In this document: positions 1 through 8,772 of the stretch, piece after piece | Layout of the letters: every line of letters begins with the position of its first letter | How positions within the stretch are numbered: position 1 is the stretch's first letter | Assembly: GCA_015522695.1 (NCBI GenBank) | Contig: WALT01000033.1 | Coordinates: 60,369-124,368 of the forward strand | Source: Nitrososphaerota archaeon | GTDB taxonomy: Archaea; Thermoproteota; Nitrososphaeria; Conexivisphaerales; Conexivisphaeraceae | Direction of reading: 5' to 3' | DNA: 64,000 nucleotides | The notes under the pieces: model-generated | Told to the model about the DNA's origin: nothing | The model's input: the letters and a program-made list of their open reading frames with translations, nothing else | The model's database searches: none | Made by a program: the position numbers and the translations under genes

Positions 1-705
1 ACCACGGCCATGAACATGTATCTAGAGTTCGATATAGATGCCATCATGCCCAGGACCTCCGGCAGACCATTGCCTTCAGGTCACGTCTCCATGGGCTCCG
101 CCCTCCTCTTCTCCTCATCCCTGTTCTTGGCCGGGCTCTTCCTCGCGTCGCTGTTCTCGAAGCCCTTGGCGTTCACGATCCTCATAGGTTTCCTGGCCGA
201 TATCCTCGTCTACACGGATATAGTGAAGCGGAGGACCCCCTACAATATATTGCTCGGAGGGGTTGCCGGTGGAATGCCGGCCCTCGGTGGCTGGGCTATG
301 GCCAGAGGAAGTATAGGGCTCAGCGGCCTGCTGCTGGCTGCCGTGGTCATGGCGTGGATCCCCATGCATATATGGTTCATAGCATCGTACTTCTACGATG
401 ATTATAGGTTGGCGGGGATCCCCATGCTCCCGGTGATCTCGGGTCCTGCAAGGGCCTCTAGGGCAACTGAGATCTCGCTGGCGATCATGTCCGCCCTGAC
501 ATGGACCTATCTAGCCCTGGAGTCGAGAGGGCTCATCGCCGCCCTAGCGACGACCATGATATCCGTGGTGGCCATGAAGAAGATCGAGGATTTCAGAAGG
601 AATCCTGGGAGGGAGACGGCCAGGAGCATGTTCAAGCTGGCAAGCCCCGTCGTGGCGGTCGTGTTCTTGCTCGAAGCTGTGGAGGGCGTGTTCGGCTTAC
701 TCTGA
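1..705 (+). CDS. ctaB: Heme o synthase (protoheme IX farnesyltransferase), 5' end outside window
   Basis: This is a UbiA-superfamily prenyltransferase that adds a farnesyl group to heme b to make heme o for terminal oxidases. The visible part opens in the first Asp-rich signature (NMYLEFDIDAIMPRTSGRP, the N-x3-D-x-D-x3-P-R-T-x2-R-P form) and continues with the family's TPYNILLGGVAGGMPALGGW stretch and a WIPMHIWF segment. About six membrane helices follow. The family is usually about 280-300 residues, and the reading frame stays open to base 1, so the start and first one or two helices lie upstream. The stop at 703-705 sits directly against the next gene. No oxidase gene is in view. The signature motifs separate it well from other UbiA members such as menaquinone or DGGGP prenyltransferases. 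Confidence 0.88.
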   Translation, partial: TTAMNMYLEFDIDAIMPRTSGRPLPSGHVSMGSALLFSSSLFLAGLFLASLFSKPLAFTILIGFLADILVYTDIVKRRTPYNILLGGVAGGMPALGGWAMARGSIGLSGLLLAAVVMAWIPMHIWFIASYFYDDYRLAGIPMLPVISGPARASRATEISLAIMSALTWTYLALESRGLIAALATTMISVVAMKKIEDFRRNPGRETARSMFKLASPVVAVVFLLEAVEGVFGLL

Positions 706-708
706 GTG

Positions 709-1422
709 ATGGTAGCCATGTTATGTACCAGGATACATCGGGAGCTCATCGGCATTTCGTCGGTGCTCCTAGCCGCCATCGTGGCGACCATCACATACTA
801 CCCGGGATTAGGAGAAGCCTGGGAGGTCACCCTTCTGGCGGCCTGTCTCATAGTCCTTTATACTCCGGCAACGCTGGAGTCGAGATCGGAGGCGACCTCC
901 TGTATCCTCCTGGCGACCTCGACAATCCTCCTGGTGATCTATCCCATCCTCCCGGTGATCTATCCCATCCTCCTGGCCCTCCTGCTCCTCCTCCCGATCT
1001 CCCTAAGGGGATCTGGCTCTACTTCGACCCTTTCAGCCTCCATAATCATGATCACATCATCTCCATGGATCTCCCTGATCGCCGCCATCGCGCCCATCCC
1101 TCTAATTCTCGAGAGGAGAAAAGCGCATATGGCATTGCTCCCCTTGGGTTTTCTACTCTCCGGATTTCTGGTATATCGTGGAATGGATATGCAGGCCTCG
1201 TTCGTGGCCCTAGCTTCGGCGGCCGCCCTCACCCTTTACGCCAGCAGAGGGTTCGCGATATGTCCGTTCAGGGTCGAGGCTAAGCTCGCCTCACTCGGCC
1301 TCGCATTACAGGCCGCCATCGCCCTTATCTCGTTCATCGTGACCGTGCACGACGTCGTACTGGCAGTCGAGGTCGGCAGCTTGTACCTTTATCTCTCCGG
1401 CCTCCTGGCACCGCGAGGCTAA
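709..1422 (+). CDS. Hydrophobic integral membrane protein of unknown function
   Basis: The product is about 237 residues, almost wholly hydrophobic, with six or more predicted membrane segments rich in Leu, Ile and Ala. I do not recognise the family. The start could be GTG 706, ATG 709 or ATG 718; ATG 709 is chosen because it directly follows the TGA of the heme o synthase gene, which suggests co-transcription and a link to heme or respiration. The stop overlaps the convergent trehalose gene by 4 nt. A 21-nt tandem duplication inside it encodes a repeated ILLVIYP/ILPVIYP segment. Another frame across the same DNA gives a PPGDLSHPPG-like repeat, which I regard as a by-product of the duplication. 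That this is coding is likely; the function is unknown. Confidence 0.55.
   Translation: MVAMLCTRIHRELIGISSVLLAAIVATITYYPGLGEAWEVTLLAACLIVLYTPATLESRSEATSCILLATSTILLVIYPILPVIYPILLALLLLLPISLRGSGSTSTLSASIIMITSSPWISLIAAIAPIPLILERRKAHMALLPLGFLLSGFLVYRGMDMQASFVALASAAALTLYASRGFAICPFRVEAKLASLGLALQAAIALISFIVTVHDVVLAVEVGSLYLYLSGLLAPRG
925..976 (+). repeat. 21-nt tandem repeat within a membrane-protein gene
   Basis: Two 21-nt units (925-945 and 946-966) differ at a single position, and a third partial unit follows at 967-976. The unit is a multiple of three, so the reading frame is kept and the protein gains copies of a V-I-Y-P-I-L segment within a membrane helix region. It looks like recent slippage or duplication. 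Confidence 0.75.
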
Positions 1423-3608
1423 CGCTGTTTCGGCCTCTCCAAGAGAAGTTCTCCCAATAGCCTCCTCAGCTCCCACGGAGAATCCACATAGTATTTGGCC
1501 CTCGATGGGCCTATTCCCACCTTCACCGTGAATGCATGTTCGGGCATAACGGAGAACATGTCCTCATCCGTGCTGTCGTCGCCTGCGGCCAGTATAAATT
1601 TCCATCTCCTCTTCGGTAACCAGAAGGACGCCGCCTCCCCCTTATTGATCCCGGCCATCCTGACCTCGACCACCTTGTTGTTCTCAACTATCTGAAGCCC
1701 CTTGCTGGCCGCCAAGCTCGTCAACACGTGTTTCAGCTCGGCAGCTTTTATCATTCCGAGCTCACTGTCGACCATCCTGTAGTGCCACACAAGGGAGTAG
1801 TCCTTCTCCTCTACGAACGAGCCGGGGGTCTTATCGGCGAAAACCTCCATCACGGACCTGACTTCCCTCTTCCAATCCGCTTTCAACGGAGCTATCGTGC
1901 GCCACCCTCCTCCTCTCTCCTTTATCCATGCACCATGTTCGGCTACAAGCCCCATGTCGATCGTCCCGAGCCACTCGTCGAGGGTCCATCTATCCCTGCC
2001 ACTGATGACGACGACATCGTTGCCCTCGACCTCCGAGAGTCCCGTCAACATCTCCATGAGCTGATGGTCTGGCTTGCTCTCCTCGGGTCTGCCCATAAAG
2101 GGGACGAGCGTGCCGTCGTAGTCGAGGAACAACAATCTGTTGTCGCTCTCGACGTAACTCCTCAATAACCCATTCCGCTCCCGCTCCAAGCTCTTCACCT
2201 CATACTCCCTCTGTATACTCTTAGCGTCCAGCAGCCTCCCAACGAACTCGTTAGCCCATCGAACGACATCATATCTCCTGAGCCTCTCCCTCATCTTCTC
2301 ATTCCTCCTCTCCTGTTCTTCCTCGGACATCTCGAGGGCTTCCTTGATGGCCTCGGCTATGCTCCTCTTGTCATGTGGGTTCACGATGATGGCATCCCAA
2401 AGCTCCTCCGCCGCCCCAGCCATCTCACTGAGTATGAGTACCCCCCTATCCCTTCTGGACGCTAGATATTCTTTGGCCATGAGGTTCATGCCATCCCTAT
2501 AGGGGGTTACGAGCATTACGTCCGCCGCCCTGTACATCGCTATGAGGTTCTCCACCGGAAGGAATCTATACACGTACCAGACCGGCATCCAGTCCAACGT
2601 GCCGAACCTTCCGTTTATCCTCCCAACGAGCTTGTCTATCTCCTCCTTCAGCCTCCTATATTCGGCCACCCCAGTTCTGGATGGTGAGACCAGGAGTACG
2701 AGCGTGACCTTACCCCTGTACTCCTCGTACCCCTCGAGGAGCTTCTCGAAGGCCTCCAATCTGGTCGGTATTCCCTTCGTGTAATCGAGCCTATCAGCTG
2801 AGAGCACGATCTTCCTTCCACGAACCCTTCCCTTCACCCTCCTCGCCTCCCTTTGGATCTTCGGGTTAGCGATAACCTGGGAGAACCAATCGTAGTCTAT
2901 CCCGAGCGGGAACACGTCGACGAGAACTATCCTCTCACCTGTGTAGACCCTGTCGACTGCGACCTCACAACCCAGCACGCTCCTAACGCTCTCCATGAAG
3001 TTCCTAACATATCTATAAGTATGGAAACCAACGAGGTCGGAGCCGAGCATTCCGTTCAATATCTCCCTCCTCTGGGGAAGGGCTCTAAATAGCTCGGATG
3101 ATGGGAAGGGTATGTGGAGGAAGAAGCCGATGGGCAAGTGTGGCATCGACTCCCTGAGCATCTTTGGGAGGAGGAATAAATGGTAGTCGTGTACCCAAAC
3201 GATGTCGCCCGGCTCGACCACATCTTCCACCGCCTTCCTAAATCTCTCGTTCACCCTCACGTAGCTCTTCCAGAACTTCTCCTCGTTGACGGTATATTCA
3301 GGGAAGTAATGGAAAAGGGGCCATATTGTCCTGTTGCAGTATCCATAGTAGTAGTTCTGTACCTCCTGTCTCGGCAGGTGCACGGGGTTGAGACCGACCT
3401 CGGTCAGTTTACCGCCGAGCTCCTCCTCCATGTCCGCCAGGTCTTCCTCCGGAAGACCTGGCCATCCGACCCACACCACCTTAAACCTACCCCTTATCAC
3501 GTCGAGGCTTCTAGCCAGGCCGCCAACGCTCGACTGGAGGTTTATGGATCCTCCCCTTCTCGATAGGGTTATCGGCAGTCTATTGGATACCAGCACTATT
3601 TTATCCAT
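1419..3608 (-). CDS. tpsp: Bifunctional trehalose-6-phosphate synthase/phosphatase (OtsA-OtsB fusion)
   Basis: The 729-residue protein makes trehalose in two steps, joining a nucleotide-sugar glucose to glucose-6-P and then removing the phosphate. The N-terminal GT20 synthase half shows SNRLP near residue 8, WVHDYHLFLLP, GFFLHIPFPSSE, LSADRLDYTKGIP and TPYRDGMNLMAKEY. The C-terminal HAD phosphatase half starts around residue 480 with the nucleophile motif LFLDYDGTL, then VVISGRD and LAAGDDSTDEDMF. I chose ATG 3608 because it has an AGGAGA-type ribosome site just upstream and begins with the conserved VLVSNRLP strand; a TTG 84 nt earlier would overlap TreT. It lies 52 nt downstream of TreT and is probably co-transcribed. 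Fused TPSP is known in Thermoproteus and relatives. Confidence 0.93.
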   Translation of the reverse strand: MDKIVLVSNRLPITLSRRGGSINLQSSVGGLARSLDVIRGRFKVVWVGWPGLPEEDLADMEEELGGKLTEVGLNPVHLPRQEVQNYYYGYCNRTIWPLFHYFPEYTVNEEKFWKSYVRVNERFRKAVEDVVEPGDIVWVHDYHLFLLPKMLRESMPHLPIGFFLHIPFPSSELFRALPQRREILNGMLGSDLVGFHTYRYVRNFMESVRSVLGCEVAVDRVYTGERIVLVDVFPLGIDYDWFSQVIANPKIQREARRVKGRVRGRKIVLSADRLDYTKGIPTRLEAFEKLLEGYEEYRGKVTLVLLVSPSRTGVAEYRRLKEEIDKLVGRINGRFGTLDWMPVWYVYRFLPVENLIAMYRAADVMLVTPYRDGMNLMAKEYLASRRDRGVLILSEMAGAAEELWDAIIVNPHDKRSIAEAIKEALEMSEEEQERRNEKMRERLRRYDVVRWANEFVGRLLDAKSIQREYEVKSLERERNGLLRSYVESDNRLLFLDYDGTLVPFMGRPEESKPDHQLMEMLTGLSEVEGNDVVVISGRDRWTLDEWLGTIDMGLVAEHGAWIKERGGGWRTIAPLKADWKREVRSVMEVFADKTPGSFVEEKDYSLVWHYRMVDSELGMIKAAELKHVLTSLAASKGLQIVENNKVVEVRMAGINKGEAASFWLPKRRWKFILAAGDDSTDEDMFSVMPEHAFTVKVGIGPSRAKYYVDSPWELRRLLGELLLERPKQR

Positions 3609-3660
3609 ATGTTCTCCTGGACAACCTAGTGCATATATGTAGTGTGGTACTATTTCATCT

Positions 3661-4899
3661 TCATCTGATCCTGATCTCTGGAGCCAGTCCAACGAGATCG
3701 ATATGCATCCTCAGATAATCCTTCAAGAGCTTCGTTATGATGAAGCTCCTCTTCACATGATCATGACCCCTGGCGCCCAATTCACGGGCCATCCATGGTC
3801 TTTTGATAAGATAGACGGCCCTTTCCGCGGCCTCCTCCGGGCTCTCGATGAGAAAGCCCGTGAACCCGTCTATCACCTGCAACGGTATACCCCCTGCCCT
3901 CCTCGCGATGACCGGTACCTCCTTCCAAAGGGCCTCAGTAACGCTGAGCCCAAAGCCCTCCCTGATCGACATCTGAAGGGCTACACTCAAGCTCCTCTGC
4001 ACGGCGTTGACCTCGACGTCCTTGAGGTTCGTCAACAGGTGGATGTCCCCATCATCTCCAACTTCCTCCTTCACCTTCCTGTACCACTCCTCCCCCTCAG
4101 GGTCATCGTGTGCAAAGGAACCGACCATGGCCATCTGGAGGCCTGGGATCTTCTCGCGCGCCAGCCTATAGGCTTTGAGGGCATCGAGTGGACGCTTCCA
4201 AGGGTCGAACCTGGCCACCTGTCCTATCAATGGTCTGTCCGGATCCACATCATATCTCTCGAGGACCCTGAGTATTTCATCGACGCTCAAGCTCCTGTTC
4301 TTATCGGAGAGCGGGTCTATAGCTGGGAACCTCGTGTAGACGGGCTTGCCAAGGACGTCCCCTGGCGCATACCTCTCCAACGAGAAGACCAGGGCATCAT
4401 ACTTCAGGACGTACTCCCTTATCCTAGCCCACACATCCGGATGTGGACTAGACATATCGACATGACATCTCCAGACCCACACGCCACCCCTCCTGTGAAG
4501 GATCAACGGAAGGGGTTGTGGATCATGTATGAGGATGACATCGCCCTCGAGATCGAGCTTCCGGACGTTGCCCTCATTGACCTCTAAATAGTGAGACCAC
4601 ATCTCCTCCGATATCTCTATGTTCATGTTGCCTTGGAGGGCGTTATGTATGCTTTTCGTGGTCTTGAAGAAACTGTCATCCCCCTCGATCACCTCCCATT
4701 TCACCTTCAAGCCGAGGGAATTAGCCAGTGGTACGAGGCTTCTCAACATCTCCGCCACCCCACCTCCATACATTGTGGAATTCACATGTATTATCCTGGC
4801 ACCGTGGACCCTCTCAGCCAGTTCGAGGATCTCCTGCATCTCACTTCTACCGATGATAGGCTCGTACTCGTCGATGATCCTACCACTAGGTGAGCTCAT
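3661..4899 (-). CDS. treT: Trehalose glycosyltransferring synthase TreT (GT4 family)
   Basis: TreT joins ADP- or UDP-glucose directly to glucose to give trehalose in one step. The 412-residue product has the TreT hallmarks: IIHVNSTMYGGGVAEML near the N-terminus, EVIEGDDSFFKTTKSIHNALQG, LIHDPQPLPL, WRCHVDMSSP and, in the C-terminal Rossmann half, a GFGLSVTEALWKEVPVIARR donor-site stretch. ATG 4899 fits known TreT N-termini (GRIIDEYEPIIG follows); GTG 4914 would add five residues. The start overlaps the 3' end of the CBS-protein gene by 14 nt, and TPSP follows 52 nt later, so the three genes appear to form one operon giving two routes to trehalose. Confidence 0.92.
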   Translation of the reverse strand: MSSPSGRIIDEYEPIIGRSEMQEILELAERVHGARIIHVNSTMYGGGVAEMLRSLVPLANSLGLKVKWEVIEGDDSFFKTTKSIHNALQGNMNIEISEEMWSHYLEVNEGNVRKLDLEGDVILIHDPQPLPLILHRRGGVWVWRCHVDMSSPHPDVWARIREYVLKYDALVFSLERYAPGDVLGKPVYTRFPAIDPLSDKNRSLSVDEILRVLERYDVDPDRPLIGQVARFDPWKRPLDALKAYRLAREKIPGLQMAMVGSFAHDDPEGEEWYRKVKEEVGDDGDIHLLTNLKDVEVNAVQRSLSVALQMSIREGFGLSVTEALWKEVPVIARRAGGIPLQVIDGFTGFLIESPEEAAERAVYLIKRPWMARELGARGHDHVKRSFIITKLLKDYLRMHIDLVGLAPEIRIR

Positions 4900-5815
4900 G
4901 CGTCGGCTCTCCACACACGAGCTCCACCAAGGTATGTAAACCTTTCAGTTTAGCTAGCCCGGCTATCACGTCAATTCTAGACAGTATACCGATGAGCCTT
5001 CCAGAATGGTCGACCACAGGCAATCCGCTCACATCGTGTTCGAGCATCTTGTCGGCTGCCTCCCCCAGGTCCTCATCAGGACCTATCGTCACGACTTTAA
5101 AGGTCATGGCCTCCCCGACCTTCTCCCTCTCCATGAGCTCCAGTATCCCCACGTTCGTATCGCACCTGAGAAGCTCAGCGTACTTGCCGGTATCCAGTAT
5201 GTAACAGAGGATATCCGTGGCCGTCATTATCCCCCTCAACCTCCCGCCGCGCGATACGATGGGGAGTCTCCTGACACGTCTTTCGACCATCCTCCTTGAG
5301 GCATCCAATAGCCTCTCGCCAGCTCTCGCCGTGAACACTTCTCTACTCATGGTATCCCCGACCTTGACATAAGTCCTAACACCACTTAACCTCTCGAGCA
5401 CGTTCGTTTCGTCTACAACGCCCTTGAGCACACGGGCCTCGCCCACGATCATGACGTAGCCCGTCTTATTCTCCACCATGTAGTGGAGGACGGCATCCGG
5501 CGGTAGCATCCCGTGGAGGACATGTCTGGCCTCATCGGCGAATATATGGATGGGCTCCCTGAGCAATCCCCTCACTCCAAGCCTCTTAGCTATCGATGCA
5601 CCCCTATAACCCAGCAGCACCTCGAGGATCCTCCTTCCAGAGAGCTCCCCCGAGAGTCTCATGTTCTTGTCCACGACGGCTGCCCTATAGGGACTTCTCC
5701 CCCTCTTCCCCGCCAGCATGCTTATACCGACGGCCAGTGGATCGCTCCTATACACTGTGTGACCTGCACGTGCAAGGTCGAGGAGCCTGCAAACACCTCT
5801 TCCCTCAGCTCTCAC
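4886..5815 (-). CDS. Protein with tandem CBS domains, first gene of trehalose operon
   Basis: The 309-residue soluble protein appears to hold about four CBS motifs arranged as two Bateman modules. The last two are clearest: a REVFTARAGERLLDASRRM region followed by LPIVSRGGRLRGIMTATDIL, then GEAMTFKVVTIGPDEDLGEA with SGLPVVDHSGRLIGILSRIDV. CBS pairs usually bind adenine nucleotides and regulate partner proteins. The gene overlaps the start of treT, so a role in sensing energy state and adjusting trehalose synthesis is a reasonable inference, though no enzyme domain is fused to it. The start (5815) is 63 nt from the divergent NAD kinase gene, leaving room for back-to-back promoters. Confidence 0.85.
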   Translation of the reverse strand: MRAEGRGVCRLLDLARAGHTVYRSDPLAVGISMLAGKRGRSPYRAAVVDKNMRLSGELSGRRILEVLLGYRGASIAKRLGVRGLLREPIHIFADEARHVLHGMLPPDAVLHYMVENKTGYVMIVGEARVLKGVVDETNVLERLSGVRTYVKVGDTMSREVFTARAGERLLDASRRMVERRVRRLPIVSRGGRLRGIMTATDILCYILDTGKYAELLRCDTNVGILELMEREKVGEAMTFKVVTIGPDEDLGEAADKMLEHDVSGLPVVDHSGRLIGILSRIDVIAGLAKLKGLHTLVELVCGEPTHELT

Positions 5816-5878
5816 GTCAACCAGTTGGCCACAGGTGGATGATAACTCTTTTGCATAAGATCATCCTTAACCCGGACG

Positions 5879-6844
5879 TTGGCGATCCATGTCTGTCTTA
5901 TACGAGGTGAGGGTCACGAGAAGGCCGCTGGTAGGGTAGAGGAGGAGCTAGAAAGGGCCGGACTGGCCATCTCGTCCCATGAAGGATGCGATGTGGCTGT
6001 GGTGGTCGGCAGAGATCGTGATGTCCTCAGGTTCCTCCAGGAGGGTGGTCCAAGGACCCCGCCCGTCTTAGGGGTCGATGTCTTGGGAGGGAGCAGCTTC
6101 CTCGCCGAGATCCCGATATCCGATGTGCACAGGGCTTCGGATAGGCTTGCCAGCGGTGACTACAAGGTGGAGAAGGTCCTCAGGATAATGGTCATCGCGG
6201 ACAACAGGGAGATTTTGGGGCTGAACGAGGTGGCTGTGTTCACGAATAAGAGCGCTATACTCCTGGAGTATGAGCTGCGAGTTGATGGGAGGCTCATCTG
6301 GAGGGATTATGCAGATGGGGTGATAGTGGCCACCCCCACGGGCTCCACGGCCTATGCCCTCTCAGCGGGCGGTCCCGTCCTGCACAGGAGGTTGTCCGCC
6401 CTCGTGGTCGTGCCGGTAAATTCGATGGATATGTCTAGACGCCCTTTGGTAATACCGTCGAACTCCAAGGTATCGGTGGAGAAGCCCAGCAGACCATGTG
6501 AGGCAATAGTGGATGGCATATCCAGGATCAGGATCAGGAGATCCCTGAAGGTCTCCAGGGGACCTCCTGCACTCTTCGTCAGGCTCAACAGGGGTCAGGA
6601 TCTAGCCCTGGAGAAGAGGCTGAGCATATCGAGGGAACTGGGAAAGATGCCCCCCAGCGCCAAGCTCGTCTATAAACTGCTCGAATATGAGGGTCCGATG
6701 AGCCTGGAGGAGCTCAGACGCAAAGGCCTTCTGCCCGATAGGACGGTGAGGTCGGCGTTGGGCCTGCTCCTAGATGCTGGCCTCATCAGATCTAAGACCA
6801 GCCTGAGGGATGCCAGAAGAAGAACATTCATGTTATCGAGCTAA
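5879..6844 (+). CDS. nadK: NAD kinase with variant GGDG loop and C-terminal winged helix
   Basis: The protein phosphorylates NAD to NADP. Family evidence is the LGLNEVAVF segment, a DGVIVATPTGSTAYALSAGG stretch (about residues 148-166) and RRPLVIPSNSKVSV. The universal GGDG nucleotide loop is changed: at residues 44-48 the sequence is GRDRD, keeping the aspartate but replacing two glycines. About 65 extra residues at the C-terminus (from roughly 254) read as a winged helix-turn-helix (PPSAKLVYKLLEYEGPMSLE, then RTVRSALGLLLDAGLI). TTG 5879 is the only credible in-frame start near the family N-terminus and has no Shine-Dalgarno, consistent with a leaderless message. Activity is likely but the loop change makes it less than certain. 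Confidence 0.85.
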   Translation: MAIHVCLIRGEGHEKAAGRVEEELERAGLAISSHEGCDVAVVVGRDRDVLRFLQEGGPRTPPVLGVDVLGGSSFLAEIPISDVHRASDRLASGDYKVEKVLRIMVIADNREILGLNEVAVFTNKSAILLEYELRVDGRLIWRDYADGVIVATPTGSTAYALSAGGPVLHRRLSALVVVPVNSMDMSRRPLVIPSNSKVSVEKPSRPCEAIVDGISRIRIRRSLKVSRGPPALFVRLNRGQDLALEKRLSISRELGKMPPSAKLVYKLLEYEGPMSLEELRRKGLLPDRTVRSALGLLLDAGLIRSKTSLRDARRRTFMLSS

Positions 6845-7049
6845 TAAACCGGCTGAAACAGCGAAATAGATGATAATTTTATGCGACATTTGCCGAATGA
6901 TATTCGTTTTTTAAGCACCCATCCTTTCGCTTAGCCCATGGCGGATGGATCCTCTTCACAGATCGACCATGGAGGGAGTTCGTCGGAATGTACATCGAAT
7001 CGATGGAAGCCAATCTGGTACCTGGTGGCCCTAGGCGGGTGACCATCGA

Positions 7050-7220
7050 GTGAGAGATGACATTCTATATCTGGTAACGTTGCTGATCCTGATGGCTTTA
7101 CATTACATAATACCGTTTACGCTGTTGCGGGAGGTGAGGGGATTCGAACTCTTCACCTTCTGGACAGCCCTTGTGGTGATTTTCGCCATAATCACCGGTA
7201 TATACGTCGAAAGGAGGTAG
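7050..7220 (+). CDS. Small two-helix membrane protein, partner of the following symporter (DUF3311-like)
   Basis: A 56-residue frame starts at GTG 7050 and stops 8 nt before the symporter ATG. It has two hydrophobic helices (about residues 5-25 and 34-51) joined by LREVRGFELF and ends in YVERR. Small two-helix proteins of this size and position, often called DUF3311 or symporter small subunits, are encoded just before sodium:solute symporters in many archaea and bacteria. The AAGGAGG at its 3' end doubles as the ribosome site for the symporter, so the two are translationally linked. It is easily missed because of its length. Family assignment rests on topology and context rather than a diagnostic motif. 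Confidence 0.72.
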   Translation: MRDDILYLVTLLILMALHYIIPFTLLREVRGFELFTFWTALVVIFAIITGIYVERR

Positions 7221-7228
7221 GATAGATT

Positions 7229-8695
7229 ATGCAGCCTGTGCAGGAGATCTTCCTAATCCTCCTAACGGTCTACATCATATTAGGAACCGTGATAGCGATG
7301 GTATCCAGGCGTTTTGGCGTCAAGACCACGGCTGATTATTTCGTCGCAGGATATAGGCTTGGGGGTTTCCTGGCTTCTATGACCTATGCTGCGACGACGT
7401 ATAGCGCCTTCATGATGATAGGACTCGTCGGACTGGCCTTCGCCACAGGTATAGCATCCCTAGGTTTCGAACTTGCATACTTGATGGCGACCATGGGGAT
7501 ACTGGCCTTAATCGGCCCTGTGATCTGGAGGATGGCCCGCAAACGCGGCTGGGTGAGCCCGTCGGAGATGTTATCCGATCTCTATGGATCCAACATCCTG
7601 GGGATCGTGGTGGCCGTCCTCTACTTGGTCGCCCTAATACCATACACGGCAGCCCAGCTCAAGGGAATAGGTGAGATCTTCAGAGCCGTCAGTACGAGCT
7701 ACAGCATCGGGATAGCCACGGCCGTCGGCTTGGTGTTGCTTTGGGTGTTCATCGCCGGCATATGGAGCGTCGCCTCGACGGACGCATATCAGGGGATCTG
7801 GATGATATCTGCATCGATAGCCGTAGTGGTGTGGCTCCTGATGGTCCTGGTCCCCAACGCTGGCTTAAATGCATCTGGAATCGTGAATGTGCTGGGCAAT
7901 ACATCGAGCGGGAACCTATTGTCCAACACCTGGTCTCCACTCGTGTTCATAGGTTATACCGTTCCATGGCTGTTCTTCGCCCTGACGAATCCCCAAGTAG
8001 TTCAGAGGTTATACATGCCGAGGGATACCCGCGCCTACAAGAGAATGCTTCAATACTTCATCTCATATGGGATCCTCTATACGGCGATCGTCATAGTCAT
8101 AGGACTGGCGTTTCGGGCATATGCAGTCACTGCACTCGACAAGGGCACCGAGCTCTACCTGATAGGACATCGTGATTCAGTGACCCCCTACATGCTCACT
8201 TTAGCCAATCCGGTGCTGGCGGCGTTCGTCTTCGTGAGCATATTGGCAGCGGCCGTCTCCACGGCCAACTCCATCGTGTTGAGCGTCGTCAGCTCGATCA
8301 CCAGGGACCTTTACGAGCGGAGGAGATCCACACCGAGTCCATCGGTGGCCAAGGCCGTGGCCATGACCTCGATAGTCGCGATGACCATAGCCGCAGCAGG
8401 CATAGCATTAGCGAAGCCGACTTTCATAGTCGAGCTGTCGGTACTCTCCTCAGCTCTGTTATTACCACTAGCGCCCGTGATCTTGATGGGCCTCGCACGG
8501 AGGCCCAGCAGAGCAGGCGCCATATCGGCCTTGGCCGCGACGCTCCTCGGTTTCTCCATGATTCTCGTGGCGGCGTTCATCATCGGTGCCAGGAAGGCCC
8601 TCATAGTCGCTTGGCTGGGGATCCCGCTACCCCTATGGTGTCTGATCCTGACCACGGCCATGGTCCTCGCATCATCCGTGCGATGGTCACGTTAA
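7229..8695 (+). CDS. Sodium:solute symporter (SSS family)
   Basis: This 488-residue secondary transporter should import an organic solute with sodium. It shows the SSS pattern: TTADYFVAGYRLGGF after the first helix, a TYAATTYSAFMMIGLVG segment in the sodium-binding region, GWVSPSEMLSDLYGS, and FVSILAAAVSTANSIVLSV near helix 8 with the conserved paired Ser/Thr of the second sodium site. About 13 helices are predicted. An AGGAGG ribosome site precedes ATG 7229 and is contributed by the preceding small gene. The substrate cannot be read from the sequence; the presence of a DUF3311-like partner is commonest in the pantothenate/carboxylate-like branch. A strong hairpin lies 78 nt after the stop. 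Confidence 0.9.
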   Translation: MQPVQEIFLILLTVYIILGTVIAMVSRRFGVKTTADYFVAGYRLGGFLASMTYAATTYSAFMMIGLVGLAFATGIASLGFELAYLMATMGILALIGPVIWRMARKRGWVSPSEMLSDLYGSNILGIVVAVLYLVALIPYTAAQLKGIGEIFRAVSTSYSIGIATAVGLVLLWVFIAGIWSVASTDAYQGIWMISASIAVVVWLLMVLVPNAGLNASGIVNVLGNTSSGNLLSNTWSPLVFIGYTVPWLFFALTNPQVVQRLYMPRDTRAYKRMLQYFISYGILYTAIVIVIGLAFRAYAVTALDKGTELYLIGHRDSVTPYMLTLANPVLAAFVFVSILAAAVSTANSIVLSVVSSITRDLYERRRSTPSPSVAKAVAMTSIVAMTIAAAGIALAKPTFIVELSVLSSALLLPLAPVILMGLARRPSRAGAISALAATLLGFSMILVAAFIIGARKALIVAWLGIPLPLWCLILTTAMVLASSVRWSR

Positions 8696-8772
8696 GATCA
8701 CAACCGGATTCCCATCAATGGATATCGGCGACATGCTCGTCGATTTCATCATTTCGACGATATCACCAGGCC

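Noticed and set aside
501..1283. Plus-strand frame with a repeated PPGDLSHPPG-like sequence
   Set aside because: It overlaps two real membrane-protein genes in another phase; the repeat is explained by the 21-nt tandem duplication read in the wrong frame.
7139..7152. GGATTCGAAC, similar to the reverse complement of a tRNA T-loop
   Set aside because: The flanking bases do not form a T stem, no acceptor or anticodon arms are found, and the bases are explained as codons of the small symporter partner.
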